64,000 nt of DNA from Chitinophaga niabensis. Lineage in GTDB: Bacteria > Bacteroidota > Bacteroidia > Chitinophagales > Chitinophagaceae. How positions within the stretch are numbered: the stretch's first letter is position 1; every line of letters starts with the position of its first letter. This document shows positions 61,210 through 64,000 of this stretch, piece after piece. The stretch lies in contig NZ_FSRA01000001.1 in assembly GCF_900129465.1 (NCBI RefSeq), positions 682,001 to 746,000 of the forward strand, given 5' to 3'. The position numbers were made by a program, and so were the translations under genes. The notes under the pieces are model-generated. The model saw only the letters and a list, made by a program, of their open reading frames with translations, did not search any database and was not told the origin of the DNA.

Positions 61210-62796
61210 ATGAAACAAACACTTTTGCAGTTTTTTATTCTGTTAACATTCGTTTCCTGCAGCAAGCGGAAACTCCCGGAAGAAACGGCCCCGCGGCCTG
61301 ATCTGCGGAGCAATGTACAAACCGCTTCCCTGGCAGATGTGAAAGTGATGAGTTTTAATATTCACGGAGGTATAGGAACAGATGGCGTATATAACCTGCA
61401 GCGCATTGCAGATACGATCAGGAATTCAGGTGCCGATGTAATAGGATTGAATGAAGTGCATAAGAATTTCAGGCCCACTACAAATTATGATGATCAGATT
61501 GCCTGGCTGGCTAATGAACTCAATATGTATTCCGTATTCCAGGAAACCACGGTGAACGCTGCCATTCCTGAGTCCGGCAACAAGCTCCGGAGGTTCGGGC
61601 ATGCTATCCTGAGCAAATACCCGATACAGATCATCAACGCCAGGCTCTATGATGAGCACGACGATCACAATTTTGGTCTGCTGGAAACACGTATTGTGAT
61701 CAATGGCTTTCCGATACTGTTCTATGTTACCCATCTCATAACAGATTCTATCCAGCAGATCCCCCAGCGGCAGCAGCTGAGGCAATGGATGAATGAGAAC
61801 TACGGCACCAAGATATTACTGGGAGATATGAATGCTTATCCTCCCGGCAGTACCATACAATATCTTAAAGAAACCATGGTGGATGCCTTTGATGGCCATC
61901 CCACTGCCTATACATTTAAAAGCAGCGATCCTAAATCCCGCATCGATTACATCCTGGGTACTTCCAATATCACATTCAGCAACAGCCGGGTATTAGCTGA
62001 CACTGTGAAAACCAATCCCCATCCTTCCGATCATTTCCCCATTGTAACCAATGCATCGGTAGGCGCATCAAAGCTGAGGCTAATGCAATACAATATCAGG
62101 CATGGCGTAGGAATAGATGGAGTATTGAACCTGCAAAGGATAGCGGACACCATACGGAATTCGGGGGCGCATGTGGTAATACTGAATGAAGTAGACCGAA
62201 ATTATTCCCCGCGTAGTAATTATGTAGATCAGTTAGCATGGCTGGCTAACGAACTGGGGATGTTCTATGAGTTCCAGAAAACCAGCTGGAGCGCAGCCAT
62301 TCCTGCATCGGGCAATAAACCACGGGAATTCGGCCATGCCATCCTGAGCAAATACCCTATCGGCAATGCCTCTACGCAGGAGAGACTGATCTATACCGCT
62401 TTCACAAATCATTATAACGGATTGCTGAAAGTACGCGTTAGTGTTAATGCAGACCCGCTGTATGTGTACATCACCAACCTGGGTATTACAGACGCCGATC
62501 GCTTATCGCAGGTACAGGAAGCTATGGCGGTTATAGATCCCCGTAACTATACCTGGAAAGTATTTGCAGGCACATTCAATGCCACACCGGGCAGTGCAAC
62601 CATTAACACCGTACTCAGCAGCTTTACGGATGTGTTTTCCGGGCTGCCCGCCTATACGCATCCTGCTGATACACCCACCAGCCGGGTAGATTATATTTTT
62701 CTGAAAAACACGATAGCATTTAGCAACAGGAGAGTAATAGACTCACGGGGTTCCACGCACCGGCCCATTGTTTGCGACATTGAAATGACACAGTAA
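61210..62796 (+). CDS. Lipoprotein with two tandem EEP (endonuclease/exonuclease/phosphatase) domains
   Basis: 528 residues. Lipoprotein signal MKQTLLQFFILLTFVSC with Cys at residue 17. Two EEP domains follow, about 45-280 and 289-528, clearly copies of each other (NLQRIADTIRNSGA and AILSKYPI occur in both). Copy 1 keeps the catalytic set: N50, E82, H175, D206/N208 (GDMN) and D274/H275 (SDHFP). In copy 2 N295, E327, N457 and H517 remain, but H175 is N423, D206 is T455 and D274 is T516, so it is probably inactive. Family members hydrolyse phosphodiesters or phosphomonoesters of nucleic acids, lipids or sugars. It lies 14 bases after DUF218. Confidence 0.85.
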   Translation: MKQTLLQFFILLTFVSCSKRKLPEETAPRPDLRSNVQTASLADVKVMSFNIHGGIGTDGVYNLQRIADTIRNSGADVIGLNEVHKNFRPTTNYDDQIAWLANELNMYSVFQETTVNAAIPESGNKLRRFGHAILSKYPIQIINARLYDEHDDHNFGLLETRIVINGFPILFYVTHLITDSIQQIPQRQQLRQWMNENYGTKILLGDMNAYPPGSTIQYLKETMVDAFDGHPTAYTFKSSDPKSRIDYILGTSNITFSNSRVLADTVKTNPHPSDHFPIVTNASVGASKLRLMQYNIRHGVGIDGVLNLQRIADTIRNSGAHVVILNEVDRNYSPRSNYVDQLAWLANELGMFYEFQKTSWSAAIPASGNKPREFGHAILSKYPIGNASTQERLIYTAFTNHYNGLLKVRVSVNADPLYVYITNLGITDADRLSQVQEAMAVIDPRNYTWKVFAGTFNATPGSATINTVLSSFTDVFSGLPAYTHPADTPTSRVDYIFLKNTIAFSNRRVIDSRGSTHRPIVCDIEMTQ

Positions 62797-62820
62797 AATT
62801 GATACATAATAAACAAAACC

Positions 62821-63642
62821 ATGAACATGTTAAAAGTAACGGAAGAGCCATCCAGGTACAGGCATCTTGAGAAAATGACCATTGAAGAGATCACTGCGAA
62901 TATTAACCGGGAGGATCAACTGGTGGCACTGGCGGTAGAAAAGGCCCTGCCACATCTGAATGCATTGATCAATGCAGTAGTCGGAAAATTGCAGCGCGGA
63001 GGAAGGATGTTTTACCTGGGTGCCGGCAGTGGCGGCCGTTTATCAGTGTTGGACGTAATTGAAATGCCTACCACTTACGGTGTGCCAAAGGGCCTTTTGA
63101 ATGCAGTGCTGGCAGGTGGTACAGATCACCTCATTGAAGCGCTGGAAGAAATGGAAGATGATACAGAAGAAGGATGGAAGCAATTGCAGCAGCAGCAGAT
63201 CAGTAAGAATGATATCGTGATCGGTATTTCTGCAAGCGGCACCACACCATTTGTGCTGGAAGGTTTGAAACAATGCCGCCAGCATGGCATCGCTACTGGT
63301 TGCATTGTGAGTAATCCGGGTTCTCCCATTGCGGGGCAGGCAGACTTCCCCGTAGAGGTGATCACAGGGCCTGAGTTTGTTACAGGCAGTACCCGTATGA
63401 AATGCGGTACGGCACAGAAGATGATCTTCGATATCATCAGTACCACTACCATGATCCAGCTTGGAAGAGTAGAAGATAACCGCATGGTGAATGTTGCGCT
63501 GATCAATAATAAGATCATTGACAGAGCGGTAAAGATGCTGATGATAAAAGCAGACATCCAGGATTACGAGGCCGCAAAGGAAATACTGATCGCTCACGGA
63601 AGCGTAAGGAAAGCATTAGACCATCTCTCAGCAAGAATTTAA
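62821..63642 (+). CDS. murQ: N-acetylmuramic acid 6-phosphate etherase
   Basis: 273 residues (start at 62821; a second ATG two codons later is possible), slightly shorter than E. coli MurQ. SIS-domain signatures are clear: MFYLGAGSGGRLSVLDVIE, PTTYGVPKG, DIVIGISASGTTPFVLEGL and the family block TGPEFVTGSTRMKCGTAQKM, with NVALINNKI near the end. It cleaves the lactyl ether of MurNAc-6-phosphate to GlcNAc-6-phosphate and D-lactate in the cytoplasm. The MurNAc kinase or importer is not in the window and may follow. It is the fifth gene of the DeoR-controlled SusC/SusD operon. Confidence 0.95.
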   Translation: MNMLKVTEEPSRYRHLEKMTIEEITANINREDQLVALAVEKALPHLNALINAVVGKLQRGGRMFYLGAGSGGRLSVLDVIEMPTTYGVPKGLLNAVLAGGTDHLIEALEEMEDDTEEGWKQLQQQQISKNDIVIGISASGTTPFVLEGLKQCRQHGIATGCIVSNPGSPIAGQADFPVEVITGPEFVTGSTRMKCGTAQKMIFDIISTTTMIQLGRVEDNRMVNVALINNKIIDRAVKMLMIKADIQDYEAAKEILIAHGSVRKALDHLSARI

Positions 63643-63649
63643 AGGATAT

Positions 63650-64000
63650 ATGAAAATGCGCTTTGTTACCGGGCTGGTACTGCTCTTTAGTGCCCCCGTT
63701 TGTTTTGCACAGGATGGGTTCATGACAGGAACAGCCACCGTACATATTGATCCGGACACCAGCGCCGTATATTCTGCTGCACTGGCCGGTTATGGTGTGC
63801 CGCGGGAAGGACGTTTCAGTCTTACCTGGCAGCCTGTTCAATCCACCTCAAATATTACCGCCCTCACCGCATTAAATGGCAAATTGTATGCAGGTACTTC
63901 AAACGGCCAATGGCTAACAGGTATCCCCGTGGCAGATACCTTTCAGTGGAAAGTTACCGGCAAGGCAGCGGGCCTTAAAACACTCACGGCTTTGAACGGA
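63650..64000 (+). CDS. Secreted repeat (beta-propeller-like) protein, N-terminal fragment
   Basis: Open frame of 117 codons from the ATG at 63650 to the window end, with no stop; AAAGGA precedes the start by a few bases. Signal peptide MKMRFVTGLVLLFSAPVCFA, then a sequence in which LTALNG recurs about 40 residues apart with NGKLYAGTSNGQWL between, as in beta-propeller or tachylectin-type repeats. A fusion to an enzyme domain further on cannot be excluded. It is 7 bases after murQ, so it belongs to the same operon and should be a periplasmic or surface protein of peptidoglycan-fragment use. Function unknown. Confidence 0.6.
   Translation, partial: MKMRFVTGLVLLFSAPVCFAQDGFMTGTATVHIDPDTSAVYSAALAGYGVPREGRFSLTWQPVQSTSNITALTALNGKLYAGTSNGQWLTGIPVADTFQWKVTGKAAGLKTLTALNG

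Noticed and set aside
1..64000. tRNA, rRNA, insertion sequences, prophage or integrase genes
   Set aside because: None was seen by reading the sequence and translations; a dedicated RNA-gene scan was not possible, so short RNAs cannot be excluded.

Overview
The window looks like a chromosome segment of a Bacteroidota member, most likely Chitinophagaceae (Chitinophaga-like). This is inferred from three SusC/SusD outer-membrane pairs, two ECF sigma/FecR pairs next to SusC receptors that carry an N-terminal STN domain, GLPGLI, DUF4843, PKD-like, DUF1080 and DUF885 proteins, Nudix-type arabinose regulation, and promoters of the TAnnTTTG type. I saw no rRNA, tRNA, CRISPR array, transposase or phage gene. 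Gene density is high and almost every stretch over 100 bases without a gene holds promoters, operators or hairpins.

Layout. 1-3.5 kb: end of a proline racemase-family epimerase, a D-amino-acid FAD oxidoreductase (together the first steps of hydroxyproline breakdown) and a secreted DUF885 protein. 3.6-5.1 kb: two unrecognised secreted proteins. 5.3-15.3 kb: an L-arabinose locus, with GH127 arabinofuranosidase and a Nudix-type AraR in one unit, araB-araD-araA-sodium symporter in the next, and a divergent aldose 1-epimerase lipoprotein. 15.2-24.6 kb: APC permease, dipeptidyl-peptidase-IV-like S9 peptidase, a histidine kinase/response regulator pair, then an outer-membrane barrel receptor with its GLPGLI partner.

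24.7-31.9 kb: ECF sigma, FecR, SusC, SusD, closed by a strong terminator. 32-42.2 kb: mixed single genes and small operons (YihY-type membrane protein, DeoR regulator divergent from a deoxyribonucleotidase, a GExH secreted protein, glycosyltransferase plus small membrane protein, AhpD-like plus GNAT genes with a Crp/Fnr regulator behind them, epoxide hydrolase, DUF1080 protein, DEAD-box helicase). 42.2-51.2 kb: second ECF/FecR/SusC/SusD system followed by DUF4843 and PKD-like lipoproteins. 51.4-53.8 kb: MacB/FtsX-type ABC permease. 53.9-64 kb: DeoR regulator divergent from SusC-SusD-DUF218-tandem EEP protein-MurQ and a gene cut by the window end; MurQ suggests import and use of peptidoglycan (MurNAc) fragments.

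The signals most worth a second look are: a multi-site DeoR operator region upstream of the murQ locus and related palindromes at a second DeoR gene; an exact FNR-type box (TTGAT-N4-ATCAA) beside a Crp/Fnr gene whose recognition helix has the matching E..SR residues; a secreted protein made of two EEP domains, the second without key catalytic residues; an 11-bp-periodic tandem array after the DUF1080 gene; and several promoters placed so close to the start codon that leaderless mRNAs are likely.
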